From an uncultured Clostridia bacterium (GTDB lineage: Bacteria; Bacillota; Clostridia; Christensenellales; UBA1242): a DNA stretch of 51,705 nt. The DNA lies in the NCBI GenBank assembly GCA_946491735.1, contig CAMLYK010000003.1:1-51705 (forward strand), given 5' to 3'. The position numbers were made by a program, and so were the translations under genes. Position 1 is the first letter of the stretch. The number at the start of each line of letters is the position of its first letter. Shown here piece by piece: positions 21,624 through 32,986 of the stretch. Under the pieces are notes generated by a model. It worked only from the letters and a program-made list of their open reading frames with translations, did no database searches and had not been told where the DNA came from.

Positions 21624-22409
21624 TTAACTATTTTTTAATGAATTATAAATATTTACAAAATTTTCTACACTAATTTGTTCTGGTCTAACAGATTCAGAAT
21701 AACTATGTTTTTTCAAAACTGATATCAATTTATCTCTTTCAAATTTTGATTTCAGGTTATTAACGAGAATTTTCCTTCTCATTGAAAATGAAAGATGAAT
21801 AAAATCCTTAAAGTCATCAAAATCATCAAATTCGTATTTGTGATGAGGCACCATCTTGCATAATGCACTGTCCACTTTAGGTTGTGGTGTAAAACATTCT
21901 TTTTTTACAATGCGCGGAATTGACACATCGAATATTGACTGCAAAATTACACTTGTGATTCCATATTCTTTTCCTCCATGCAAACTAGCAAATCTCAACG
22001 CCACTTCTTTTTGAACAAGAATAAGTATGCTGTCAAATTTTTCTATATGGTCAATCAGTTTAAAGACAATAGGCGTCGTGATATAATAAGGAATATTTGC
22101 AACAACTTTAGCTTTCCCAACAAATAAGTTTTCAATATCACACTCCATAAAATCAGAAAAATGAAATTCAATATTATTAAATTCTTCATTCAGTTTTTCA
22201 AGAGTGTCAATTAGAGATCTGTCAATTTCAAACGATATTACCTTTTTAGCCGAAAGTGCCAATTCTTTTGTTAGACTACCCGCTCCTGCTCCAATCTCAA
22301 TCACTGTATCATCTTTTTCTACATTGCCATCTGCAACTATCGCTTTTAAAAGATTTTTATCAAAAATGAAATTTTGACCTAAATTTTTCTTGAAATTAAA
22401 ATCCTCCAT
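21624..22409 (-). CDS. rsmA: 16S rRNA dimethyladenosine transferase RsmA/KsgA
   Basis: KKNLGQNFIFDKNLL, VIEIGAGAGSLTKEL SAM motif, VVANIPYYITTPIVFKLI, FTPQPKVDSAL. Confidence 0.95.
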   Translation of the reverse strand: MEDFNFKKNLGQNFIFDKNLLKAIVADGNVEKDDTVIEIGAGAGSLTKELALSAKKVISFEIDRSLIDTLEKLNEEFNNIEFHFSDFMECDIENLFVGKAKVVANIPYYITTPIVFKLIDHIEKFDSILILVQKEVALRFASLHGGKEYGITSVILQSIFDVSIPRIVKKECFTPQPKVDSALCKMVPHHKYEFDDFDDFKDFIHLSFSMRRKILVNNLKSKFERDKLISVLKKHSYSESVRPEQISVENFVNIYNSLKNS

Positions 22410-22421
22410 TTTATTCTCCTC

Positions 22422-22512
22422 TTGACAAAATATGATAATTGTGATAGATTAAATATATACAAAAGATTTATTGAAACACTCATGACAAAACGGCAGTTCG
22501 CCGTTTATTTTT
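22422..22512 (+). ncRNA. Candidate short transcript: promoter plus intrinsic terminator (hypothetical)
   Basis: TTGACA (22422-22427), 17 nt, TAGATT (22445-22450); hairpin AAACGGC-AGTTC-GCCGTTT (22488-22506) then ATTTTT. Implied RNA about 55 nt. Confidence 0.3.
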
Positions 22513-22696
22513 ATTACCATAATCAATACAAAAATCATATATAATTATATTTTTTTCAAAAAATTATTAAAATTTTATGAATTTTTATAGCAATTACATG
22601 TATTTTCATATAAATTTGAAAAATTTTAACATAAAATTAGATCTTTGTCAAATTATTATATCTTCATTTGAAAACACAACAGGATTTAAAATTTAG

Positions 22697-22725
22697 TTGA
22701 CAAATAAATGAAATTATGTTATCTT
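22697..22725 (+). promoter_or_regulatory. sigma-A promoter of T-box-valS
   Basis: TTGACA (22697-22702), 17 nt, TATCTT (22720-22725). Confidence 0.75.
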
Positions 22726-22729
22726 AAAT

Positions 22730-22974
22730 GCGAGAAACGTTATATAAGTTTGAGGAGTAACTAAAAAACGCCTTGCAGAGAAAATTGCCATAGGCTGAAA
22801 GCAATTTAGGAAAGTTTTTAGTGAAGGTAGCAAACAAGTTCGGATGAAGAAGAATAGTAGAACATCCGCGTAGCTGAAATGATACGTCAGTTCAAAAATG
22901 AGGAGCTTCCTGCTCGAAGTAAGGTGGTACCACGAATAAAATTCGTCCTTGCATTTTTGCAAGATTTTTTTATT
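22730..22974 (+). promoter_or_regulatory. T-box leader of valS (valine)
   Basis: T-box AAGGTGGTACCACG (22921-22934); AGTGAAGGTAGC specifier region with Val codon GTA at 22827-22829; CAGAGAAAATTGCC...GGCTGAAAGCAATTT stem I distal region; terminator CTTGCATTTTTGCAAG + T7. Confidence 0.92.
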
Positions 22975-22987
22975 TTAAGGAGATTTT

Positions 22988-25615
22988 ATGTTAGACAAAT
23001 CATATGAGCCACAGAACAAAGAAAATGCCATTTACAAAAAATGGGAAGAAAATTCCTGTTTTAAACCCGCTTCTGATTTGAATAAAGAATCAAATAAAGA
23101 GAATTTTACAATAATAATGCCTCCACCAAATATCACTGGGCAGCTTCATATCGGACATGCGTTGAACAATACAACGCAAGATTTTTTAATTAGATACAAA
23201 CGAATGAAGGGATACAATACCCTATGGATACCCGGCACAGATCATGCGTCAATCGCTACCGAAGTAAAGATAATAGATGCCTTGAAAAAAGAAGGACTTT
23301 CAAAAGAAAAATTAGGTAGAGAAGAATTTTTGAAACGAGCATGGCAATGGAATGAAAAATACGGTGGTCGAATCAAACTACAGTTAAAATCACTCGGATG
23401 CAGTTGTGATTGGGATAGATGTGCATTTACTATGGACGACCAAAGACAAAAGTCTGTTCTTCACGTATTCAAGCAACTTTATGACGAGGGATACATTTAT
23501 CGTGGCGAAAAATTAATAAACTGGTGCCCTACTTGTAAAACCGCACTATCAGATGCAGAAGTTGAACATGTGGACGAAAACTCTAATTTATGGTATATAA
23601 GATATCCTTATGCAGACAAAAGTGGACACTTAGTAGTCGCAACCACTCGTCCTGAAACAATTTTTGGCGATGTGTGCGTTGCTGTAAATCCAAATGACGA
23701 AAGATACAAAGATAAAATAGGAAAAGAGGTGACACTTCCTATTATAAATAAAAAAATACCAATCATTTCAGATGATTATGTTGAAAAAGATTTTGGTACA
23801 GGTGTAGTTAAAATCACTCCTGCACATGATTTTAACGACTATGAGGTAGGAAAAAGACATGGCTTTGAACCAATCAAGATCATGAACTTGGACGGTACAA
23901 TGAATGAATGTTGTGCTAAATATGCAAATCTAGATAGGTACCAATGCAGAAAAGAATTGATTGAGGATTTGAAATCACTAGATTTGATAGAAAAAATCGA
24001 GCCATACGTCCTTCCAAAAGCAACTTGCTATAGATGTCATAATGCAGTTGAACCAATGATGAGCAAACAATGGTTTATGGACATGCAAGAAATGGCAAAA
24101 TTAGGTCTAGACGCAGTTGATAACAATGAACTTGAAATCGTTCCAAATCGTGTGCAAAAAATTTATAGAAACTGGCTAGAAAACATCAAAGATTGGTGCA
24201 TCTCAAGGCAATTGTGGTGGGGTCATAGAATTCCTGCGTTCTATTGCAAAGATTGTGGCAATACAATGGTTGAATTGAAAAAACCTGAAACTTGTACTAA
24301 ATGCGGGAGTTCAAATATCGAACAAGATCCTGATGTCTTAGACACATGGTTTAGTTCTGCATTATGGCCTTTTTCAACACTAGGTTATCCTGATGATACA
24401 AAAGATTTGAAGACTTTCTTCCCTACTTCAATATTGGTCACAGCGCAAGATATAATCTTCTTCTGGGTAGCAAGAATGGTAATGTTGTCAAAAAAAATCA
24501 TGGGCAAAACACCATTTAGCAAAGTATTGATCAATGGTATAGTTCGAGACGATGAGGGAAAAAAGATGAGCAAATCATCTAATAACGGGGTTGATCCTAT
24601 TGAGATAATCGAAAAATATGGAGCGGATTCATTACGACTTTCATTGATGTTCGGAAATGGTACAGGAAATGATTTTAGATTCAGCGAAGAAAAAATATTG
24701 GAAGATAGAAAGTTTATCAATAAAGTTTTCAATTCTGGCAAATTTTTAGAACTAGTATTGAGTCAAACATATGAAACAAAACTTGATGTTACAAAATTAA
24801 ACATTTTCGATAAATGGATATATACAAAATTATCTGAAGCTATAGAAGAAATAAATAAATTCATTGACAGTTTAGACGTCTGTCAAGCAGTGAACAAAAT
24901 GTATTCATTCGTGTGGGATGAGTTTTGTAATTATTATTTGGAATTTTTAAAACCATATGTGTACAGCGACGATCAAAATACTAGAGCTAATGCATGTGCA
25001 ATCTTAAAAGATGTCTACTTAAATATTTTGAAACTATTACATCCTATTATACCATTTATTACAGAAGACATTTATTCTAATTTCACTCATCAATTTTTGA
25101 TAAATCAAAACTATGCCACATCAATCGGAACATTTGAAAAAGAATCTAAAGATGTTGAAAAGATTATATCCTTAATTCAAAAGATTCGAGAAGTAAGACT
25201 CAGTTATAATGTCGCACCTTCAAAACGTATAACACTAGTTGTTGACAAAAGTAACATATCAAAAGATAGTTTAAATATTGTCAACGAATCAAAACTGGTT
25301 TTATCAAAAATGACCAATATCGAAAAGATCGATTTATTAGACAATATTGATGATGATTCAATAAAATTTGTATCCGAACTAGGTGAATTTTATTTCTACA
25401 AAAATGAAGTGGTTGACACCGAAAAAGAACGTGAAAAAATCAATAAAGATATTGAAAAAATTATTGCAGAAATTAAAATATTAGAAAGTAGAATTTTAAA
25501 TCCAAATTTTGTATCTCGTGCACCACAACAATTGGTAGAAAAAGAAAAATCAAGATATGAATATTTATTAAATAGTAAAAATTCACTTGAAGAAAAATTA
25601 AAAAATTTAAAATAA
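22988..25615 (+). CDS. valS: Valyl-tRNA synthetase
   Basis: PPPNITGQLHIGHALN (HIGH), DDEGKKMSKSSNNGVDP (KMSKS), TDHASIATEVKI, C-terminal coiled coil; AAGGAG RBS. Confidence 0.97.
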   Translation: MLDKSYEPQNKENAIYKKWEENSCFKPASDLNKESNKENFTIIMPPPNITGQLHIGHALNNTTQDFLIRYKRMKGYNTLWIPGTDHASIATEVKIIDALKKEGLSKEKLGREEFLKRAWQWNEKYGGRIKLQLKSLGCSCDWDRCAFTMDDQRQKSVLHVFKQLYDEGYIYRGEKLINWCPTCKTALSDAEVEHVDENSNLWYIRYPYADKSGHLVVATTRPETIFGDVCVAVNPNDERYKDKIGKEVTLPIINKKIPIISDDYVEKDFGTGVVKITPAHDFNDYEVGKRHGFEPIKIMNLDGTMNECCAKYANLDRYQCRKELIEDLKSLDLIEKIEPYVLPKATCYRCHNAVEPMMSKQWFMDMQEMAKLGLDAVDNNELEIVPNRVQKIYRNWLENIKDWCISRQLWWGHRIPAFYCKDCGNTMVELKKPETCTKCGSSNIEQDPDVLDTWFSSALWPFSTLGYPDDTKDLKTFFPTSILVTAQDIIFFWVARMVMLSKKIMGKTPFSKVLINGIVRDDEGKKMSKSSNNGVDPIEIIEKYGADSLRLSLMFGNGTGNDFRFSEEKILEDRKFINKVFNSGKFLELVLSQTYETKLDVTKLNIFDKWIYTKLSEAIEEINKFIDSLDVCQAVNKMYSFVWDEFCNYYLEFLKPYVYSDDQNTRANACAILKDVYLNILKLLHPIIPFITEDIYSNFTHQFLINQNYATSIGTFEKESKDVEKIISLIQKIREVRLSYNVAPSKRITLVVDKSNISKDSLNIVNESKLVLSKMTNIEKIDLLDNIDDDSIKFVSELGEFYFYKNEVVDTEKEREKINKDIEKIIAEIKILESRILNPNFVSRAPQQLVEKEKSRYEYLLNSKNSLEEKLKNLK

Positions 25616-25619
25616 AAAA

Positions 25620-25650
25620 TAAAAATGTGTGAAATTTCACACATTTTTTT
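25620..25650 (+). terminator. valS terminator
   Basis: AAAAATGTGTGAAATTTCACACATTTTTTT. Confidence 0.8.
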
Positions 25651-25715
25651 GATTTTTTTGTTATTTTTATTTTTTTCTATTATTTTTTTGTTTATATTAA
25701 TTATTTTTTGTTTTT

Positions 25716-27604
<1,889 letters not shown>

Positions 27605-27698
27605 TTTTCCTCCTTGCTCAATTATACGCGCACATGTCAATATTTTTTCGCGTAACTGACACTTTTCATAAAATTTGATATTTAATAATAAAATAAGT

Positions 27699-28442
27699 AT
27701 GCAATCTTACAATTTTGATTATAACCAATATAGAAAAAAGATAAACACACCAAAAAAATCAAGTCTAAGCATATTGTGCTTTTTAATACTGATATGTTTG
27801 GGACTGGCAATGTTTTTATATCCAAATACAATAAAAAAAGATGAATATTATTTCGTTGAAATCAATTCGTTTCTAACCTACAATGAAGCGAGCAATCTGG
27901 CAAATAATATAAGCGCAATGAATGGTGCTGGATATGTTTACTATGATGGAAAATATCGAGTGTTTGCTGCATTCTACCCAACAAAAGAAGATGCTGAAAA
28001 GGTATGTGAAAATTTGATATCAAATTATCCAACCTGTTCAGTATATACCTTAAAGTGTGACAGATTTTACAAATTAAACACTCTTACAGATAATCAAAAT
28101 AAAAGCATTGAAGACTTACTAAAAGCCAATGTAAATCTAATGAATGAAGTATATAAATGCATTATAAATTTTGACACAAATGAAATTAATATAAATAGAT
28201 TGTTTTTAAACTTGGAAAGTATACGATCTGATTATAAAAGGTATAGTGATGCTTTTTTTAACCAATTCAACACGAACACAAAATACAACAAAGCAAAAAA
28301 GTATGTTGCAAAAATTGTAGAGTTCACTGATTATTTTGAACAGCTTAAAGAGGAAGAAAACGAGCAAACTATTTCTCAAAAATTAAAATATAAACTTGTA
28401 AAAATGGTCATAGACCATTCATCATTATTAGATTCATTTTAA
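27699..28442 (+). CDS. Single-TM protein with SPOR-like domain
   Basis: TM LSILCFLILICLGLAMFLYP then YYFVEINSFLTYNEASNLANNISAMNGAGYVYYDGKYRVFAAFYPTKEDAEKVCENL, resembling SPOR. Start moved from the track TTG (27675) to ATG 27699. Confidence 0.7.
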   Translation: MQSYNFDYNQYRKKINTPKKSSLSILCFLILICLGLAMFLYPNTIKKDEYYFVEINSFLTYNEASNLANNISAMNGAGYVYYDGKYRVFAAFYPTKEDAEKVCENLISNYPTCSVYTLKCDRFYKLNTLTDNQNKSIEDLLKANVNLMNEVYKCIINFDTNEININRLFLNLESIRSDYKRYSDAFFNQFNTNTKYNKAKKYVAKIVEFTDYFEQLKEEENEQTISQKLKYKLVKMVIDHSSLLDSF

Positions 28443-28501
28443 TCTTTGTTGTTTAAAAATTTAAAATAATGCTTTATAAATATTGCTTTAATTTCAAAAA
28501 T

Positions 28502-28945
28502 TTAATCTTTTTTTGTGAAATTTTCATTATTTTTGATATCTAAATCGGTATTTTCAATATTTTTTTGTTGATTTTTCAATTTTTTCTTTTCTTTAACCAT
28601 TTCAATGATTTGCCAGATAGCTAAACCAATTAAAAAAATTGCAAACAATTTTTTTAATACCGAATTTGACATATGATTGGCAAGCAGTGCCCCGCCCAAG
28701 CTAAATATGCAACCCACCAATGCTAGTAACCATGTTTGTTTGTATGCGACCAAATGATTTTTCATATGAATAATTAGAGCAATGATCGACATCGGCAAGA
28801 AGGCTATCAAATTCACTCCCTGTGCACTCAATTGGGCGTATGACAAAAAGATAGTGAGAATAGGTATTGTGAGTGTTCCGCCACCCATTCCCATACCTCC
28901 TATTATTCCACCTAAAATTCCTGCAACAATTTCCCAAAATATCAT
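28502..28945 (-). CDS. TauE/SafE family half-transporter (second half)
   Basis: GGIIGGMGMGGGTLTIPIL motif, about four TMs, charged C-terminal tail. Confidence 0.8.
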   Translation of the reverse strand: MIFWEIVAGILGGIIGGMGMGGGTLTIPILTIFLSYAQLSAQGVNLIAFLPMSIIALIIHMKNHLVAYKQTWLLALVGCIFSLGGALLANHMSNSVLKKLFAIFLIGLAIWQIIEMVKEKKKLKNQQKNIENTDLDIKNNENFTKKD

Positions 28946-28949
28946 AAAG

Positions 28950-29312
28950 TCACCATATCAACATTCCCACGCCACCTAAGAGCATAAAAAATATGAAAAT
29001 TCCTTTTATCACATTATTTTTAATTTTGTTCAATAAAAATGCACCTATCACGCCGCCTACGATTATGCCCACTATTACCGGCCAACCTTCAGCAAAATCA
29101 ATTGAGTGATAACAAATATAGACAATCGTGCTAACCAAACTGATTGGTAAAATCACAAACAGTGCAGTTGCCTGTGCTTTTTTTTGCTCCAAACCAAACA
29201 TTTTATTGAGCAGTGGAACGACGACCATGCCCCCTCCACCGCCAAAAAATCCATTGATTACCCCAATTAGCGCACCAAAAATGATTATGTAGACTTTCTT
29301 GACCTTTTTCAT
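28950..29312 (-). CDS. TauE/SafE family half-transporter (first half)
   Basis: GALIGVINGFFGGGGGMVVVPLL motif, about four TMs; 4 nt upstream of its partner. Confidence 0.8.
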   Translation of the reverse strand: MKKVKKVYIIIFGALIGVINGFFGGGGGMVVVPLLNKMFGLEQKKAQATALFVILPISLVSTIVYICYHSIDFAEGWPVIVGIIVGGVIGAFLLNKIKNNVIKGIFIFFMLLGGVGMLIW

Positions 29313-29344
29313 ATATTTATATTGTTCTTTTTGCTTAAATTTAT

Positions 29345-29373
29345 TTGCTAAATTTTCAAATTTATATTATAAT
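29345..29373 (+). promoter_or_regulatory. Putative promoter of the 1055-aa surface protein
   Basis: TTGCTA (29345-29350), 17 nt, TATAAT (29368-29373). Confidence 0.6.
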
Positions 29374-29410
29374 AAATTAGTTTATAGCAATAATTATTAA
29401 AGAGGTCAGA

Positions 29411-32400
29411 ATGAAAACTAGAAGAAAATTATTAAAGAATATTATTTGTTACATTACGGCATTGGCATTTATCCTTTTTGCTAATATTGGATTATTAGAA
29501 TTAATCGACTTTGAATCAATTGCTTATGCTGTAAATAATAATGTGCAAAACGAAATCAGCATCACGAATCAAAACTTCAACAGCAGTCCAGACAGTTCAT
29601 ATCCATTCGATCCTACAGGTTTTACGCCAAGCTCAGATACGGAAACTGCTGGAGTTAGCGCTGGTGTAATAAACGTAGACGATGAGGCTTATTCAAAATA
29701 TAAAACTGAGGAATCCTTCCGTGACAATTACGTACTGATGATTGATAGCACTGTCGCTAATGAGGATGAAAGTTCAGAAACTGATATTACTCACAATGCC
29801 AACTTCGGATTCACAACCAACGATGCTATCACATTGGAAGCTGGATCCAACTATTCAATATCTGTTGATGTATATACATCCAACAATAGCGGAATAGGGA
29901 CATTGTATCTATTCAACTCTGAAGACAATTCTATATATTCATCTATTTCAAATATCAATTCTTTAAATCATTATACTACCTATACATTCTTCATTACTAC
30001 TAATGATATTGCGGATGTGGAAGTCAAATTAGGAATGTATTTACGCGGATCCGGGGTCGTTTTGTTTGACAACATTTCAGCTTTTGAATTAAATTCATTG
30101 ACTTTAAATAGAAATATAGAAAATCTCAACAATTCATCATCGTTATCCAACACATATGTTTATATTGATGAGCGTGATAATCTAATTGATGAAATAGCAA
30201 TTGACAACAACACATTCACTATATCAAATTTTGAAACTGGCAAAAATTCACCTGAATACACCACCGCAGGCGTTGTACAAAACTCTAGCGATCCAGAAGC
30301 AAATGACGGAAAGACAAATACTGCATTCAAAATTACAAATAATCAAGCAACATACGTAGAGTATTCTACAGCGGACGATTTCTTAGAGTTTGAACAAAAT
30401 TCTATTTACAAAGTCAGCATATATGTCAAAACGATTGATATAGATGGCAATGCCAATTTGCAACTATTAGAAACCAATCTTGACAACGATGATTCTGACA
30501 GTGAGGACGAAGATCCAATCTTGACAATCAGTTCAGACACGGGAGAAGATGATAATATCATAAATGATTATCAAGAATATGCCTTTTATATTCGTTCTAA
30601 TCCGATTAGATCATCTACATTCAAACTTGTTGTTGGTTTGGGTGACTCTGAAAATGCAACCACTGGAAATCTATATGTAGGATCAATAATTGTTACAAAA
30701 ATAAACTATTCGATTTATGATGGTATATCAACAGGCACATATGCTGAAAAAATTGATTTAGCCGAAAATTATGCTTGGTCAAGCAATGATTTATATATTG
30801 ATAATGGGAATTTCAATGAAATAGAAATATCAGATTATTCAAATCCATATCCTGCCACCCCATCATCGTGGAGCAGAGACGAATCGGGTGAACATGATCA
30901 ATTCTATGGAGTTGTCAACACTGCTGACAGTGAATTCAGTAAACTGGACTCATCTAAATTCTCTAATTTGCGCAATCCAGGCAATCCTTATGGTGGAAAC
31001 GGCAGTAATAATGTTTTAATGATGTATAATTCAACTGCAGATATCCAAAGTTATACTAGCAGTGCAAAAACTGGTTTGACTGCAAGATCTTATTATAAAT
31101 TTATACTTCAAGTGCAAACTCAATTTACCCCTGCTGAAATTCAGTTGGTAAGCACGATCAATGAAAATGAAGTAGTCCTATCTTCAATTATCGTTGATAC
31201 AAACTTCAGTTGGGAAACCGTTACAATGTATTTATATACAGGTTATCAATCAATTGATGTATCAGTAAAGGTCATTTTAGATACCAATAGTTATGGTTAT
31301 GTCTATATTGACAATGTAACATACAATTACCCTATTCAGCCTACAGAAACTGAATATAATAATGCTACTAATTCAACCTATTTAATTAAAACAGATTTGT
31401 CAAATTTGTTTAGTTCAAATGACTCATCCTTGCCTTCATACTTTGTTGGAACAAGTGAAAATGAAAATGTCACAACACGAGTGGTTGATTTAAATAACCC
31501 TAGCAGTTATAACGATATTGTATTGGATAATACAAATTTCACAAGTCTAAATTCTGTTAATAAAAATGTTTTAGTCATTCGTTCTCCTCACACTGATTCA
31601 TATTATACATTAACTTCTGCTCTTGGATATACACTTACAAGTGGAAGTCATTATAAAATAAGCGTGTCTGTTTATACTCAAAATCTTCAAATTTTATCGG
31701 ACAGTGTGGATCATGACTTGGTTGGAGCCAGCGTAAAACTATCAAGCTTTGATGAAACATTTACACAAATTGTTTCTGACGGCAGATGGACAACCTACAC
31801 TTTCTATATTTCACCTAATACTGATACCACTGCTTATATAGAATTATCATTGGGAAGCTCCTCTGCAGCAGTGACAGGCACAGTATTCTTTGGCAATATC
31901 GATTTTGTTGAATTCGATGAAGATGATTTGACAGAATACAACAATGCAAGAGAAAATTCTTATACCAAGATTTTGACTCAAACGACAACAGAAGAAACTA
32001 CAGATAGTGAAGAAGAAACTGATGACGACGGAAACAATATTGATATAAATACAATCCTATATTATGTTTCAAGTATATTGTTTGCATTAGCAATAATCAT
32101 TGCAATTATTGGCGTAATGGTTAGAAAAATTAAATGGAAAAAGCCAGTTAAAAAATCAAAAACTGCATATGATAGAAATCGCACAGTTTCAAAACAATTG
32201 TATCAACGTAAAGCGACAACAATGCGTGAAGCTAAATTGAGAGAATTGAATAAAGAGCTTGAAGCAATGCATGCAGAACGCAGTCAATATGAAGACGAAT
32301 ACAAATCTGATCTATCAAAATTGAGAGATTTAAAGATCAAACGTGCTGATCAGTCTGAAATAAATAAATTGCAAAAAGAAATGAAGAAAAAACAGAAATT

Positions 32401-32578
32401 ATCTTCAACCATTGGTCTATCTATCAGCAAGTTAGAGTCTGAAATAGAGTTTACAAAAACTGAGCAATATTTAAACAATTTGATGAAGAAGTTAGAACGT
32501 GAACAACAAGAAGCATTAAAGAATTCGGACAACGTTGATGAAGAAGATTCTCAATCAGACAGTGATGATAAGAAATAA
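29411..32578 (+). CDS. Surface protein, 1055 aa: signal peptide, four CBM-like repeats, TM, cytoplasmic coiled coil
   Basis: N-terminal signal ending AYA; four YKISVxVYT...WTTYTFYI...GxVYIDNI units; TM ILYYVSSILFALAIIIAIIGVMV; K/E-rich coiled-coil C-terminus. Confidence 0.85.
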   Translation: MKTRRKLLKNIICYITALAFILFANIGLLELIDFESIAYAVNNNVQNEISITNQNFNSSPDSSYPFDPTGFTPSSDTETAGVSAGVINVDDEAYSKYKTEESFRDNYVLMIDSTVANEDESSETDITHNANFGFTTNDAITLEAGSNYSISVDVYTSNNSGIGTLYLFNSEDNSIYSSISNINSLNHYTTYTFFITTNDIADVEVKLGMYLRGSGVVLFDNISAFELNSLTLNRNIENLNNSSSLSNTYVYIDERDNLIDEIAIDNNTFTISNFETGKNSPEYTTAGVVQNSSDPEANDGKTNTAFKITNNQATYVEYSTADDFLEFEQNSIYKVSIYVKTIDIDGNANLQLLETNLDNDDSDSEDEDPILTISSDTGEDDNIINDYQEYAFYIRSNPIRSSTFKLVVGLGDSENATTGNLYVGSIIVTKINYSIYDGISTGTYAEKIDLAENYAWSSNDLYIDNGNFNEIEISDYSNPYPATPSSWSRDESGEHDQFYGVVNTADSEFSKLDSSKFSNLRNPGNPYGGNGSNNVLMMYNSTADIQSYTSSAKTGLTARSYYKFILQVQTQFTPAEIQLVSTINENEVVLSSIIVDTNFSWETVTMYLYTGYQSIDVSVKVILDTNSYGYVYIDNVTYNYPIQPTETEYNNATNSTYLIKTDLSNLFSSNDSSLPSYFVGTSENENVTTRVVDLNNPSSYNDIVLDNTNFTSLNSVNKNVLVIRSPHTDSYYTLTSALGYTLTSGSHYKISVSVYTQNLQILSDSVDHDLVGASVKLSSFDETFTQIVSDGRWTTYTFYISPNTDTTAYIELSLGSSSAAVTGTVFFGNIDFVEFDEDDLTEYNNARENSYTKILTQTTTEETTDSEEETDDDGNNIDINTILYYVSSILFALAIIIAIIGVMVRKIKWKKPVKKSKTAYDRNRTVSKQLYQRKATTMREAKLRELNKELEAMHAERSQYEDEYKSDLSKLRDLKIKRADQSEINKLQKEMKKKQKLSSTIGLSISKLESEIEFTKTEQYLNNLMKKLEREQQEALKNSDNVDEEDSQSDSDDKK

Positions 32579-32589
32579 ATTGAATAATA

Positions 32590-32620
32590 AAAATACGGCG
32601 CTATAAGCCGTATTTTTTTT
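32590..32620 (+). terminator. Terminator of the 1055-aa protein gene
   Basis: AAATACGGC-GCTATAA-GCCGTATTTTTTTT. Confidence 0.85.
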
Positions 32621-32677
32621 ATCAAATGAAAAATCACATACAATAAAATAGCATTAGCAATTTAATTTTTTAATACG

Positions 32678-32986
32678 TTAATTTTTATATATTTTTATCA
32701 ATTGTCCGATATATAATTTATTTTCTTGCAAATTATTGTCAGTTTTCAACTTTTCTACTGATAAATTATATTTTGAAGCAATTTTAGATAGTGTTTCCAT
32801 TGGTTTTACAAAATGTGATAGATAATCATTTACTTTAATCTTCACCCATTCACCAACATATAAAGGTATATTTTCATTATTTCTCACTATGTTATTTTTG
32901 TTTGTATTAAATTTTGTGCACAAAACGTTGATTGTCTCATTTTGTTTGATTCTATATAAAAATTCCTTTGCCAAAACAATATTCAT
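32678..32986 (-). CDS. Double LysM-domain protein without signal peptide
   Basis: Two units: YRIKQNETINVLCTKFNTNKNNIVRNN...LYVGEWVKI and HFVKPMETLSKIASKYNLSVEKLKTDNNL...LYIGQLIKI. Confidence 0.75.
   Translation of the reverse strand: MNIVLAKEFLYRIKQNETINVLCTKFNTNKNNIVRNNENIPLYVGEWVKIKVNDYLSHFVKPMETLSKIASKYNLSVEKLKTDNNLQENKLYIGQLIKIYKN

Noticed and set aside
22714-22962. 82-aa minus-strand ORF in the track
   Set aside because: Lies fully across the valS T-box leader on the opposite strand; explained by RNA structure constraints.
25680-25715. T-rich stretch as possible regulatory element
   Set aside because: Low-complexity AT-rich tail after the valS terminator; nothing specific.
27635-27640. 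TTGACA (minus) as -35 of groES
   Set aside because: Only 8 nt from the TATAAT at 27621-27626, too close for a sigma-A promoter.
28701-28937. 78-aa minus-strand ORF
   Set aside because: Alternative frame within the TauE/SafE half-gene.
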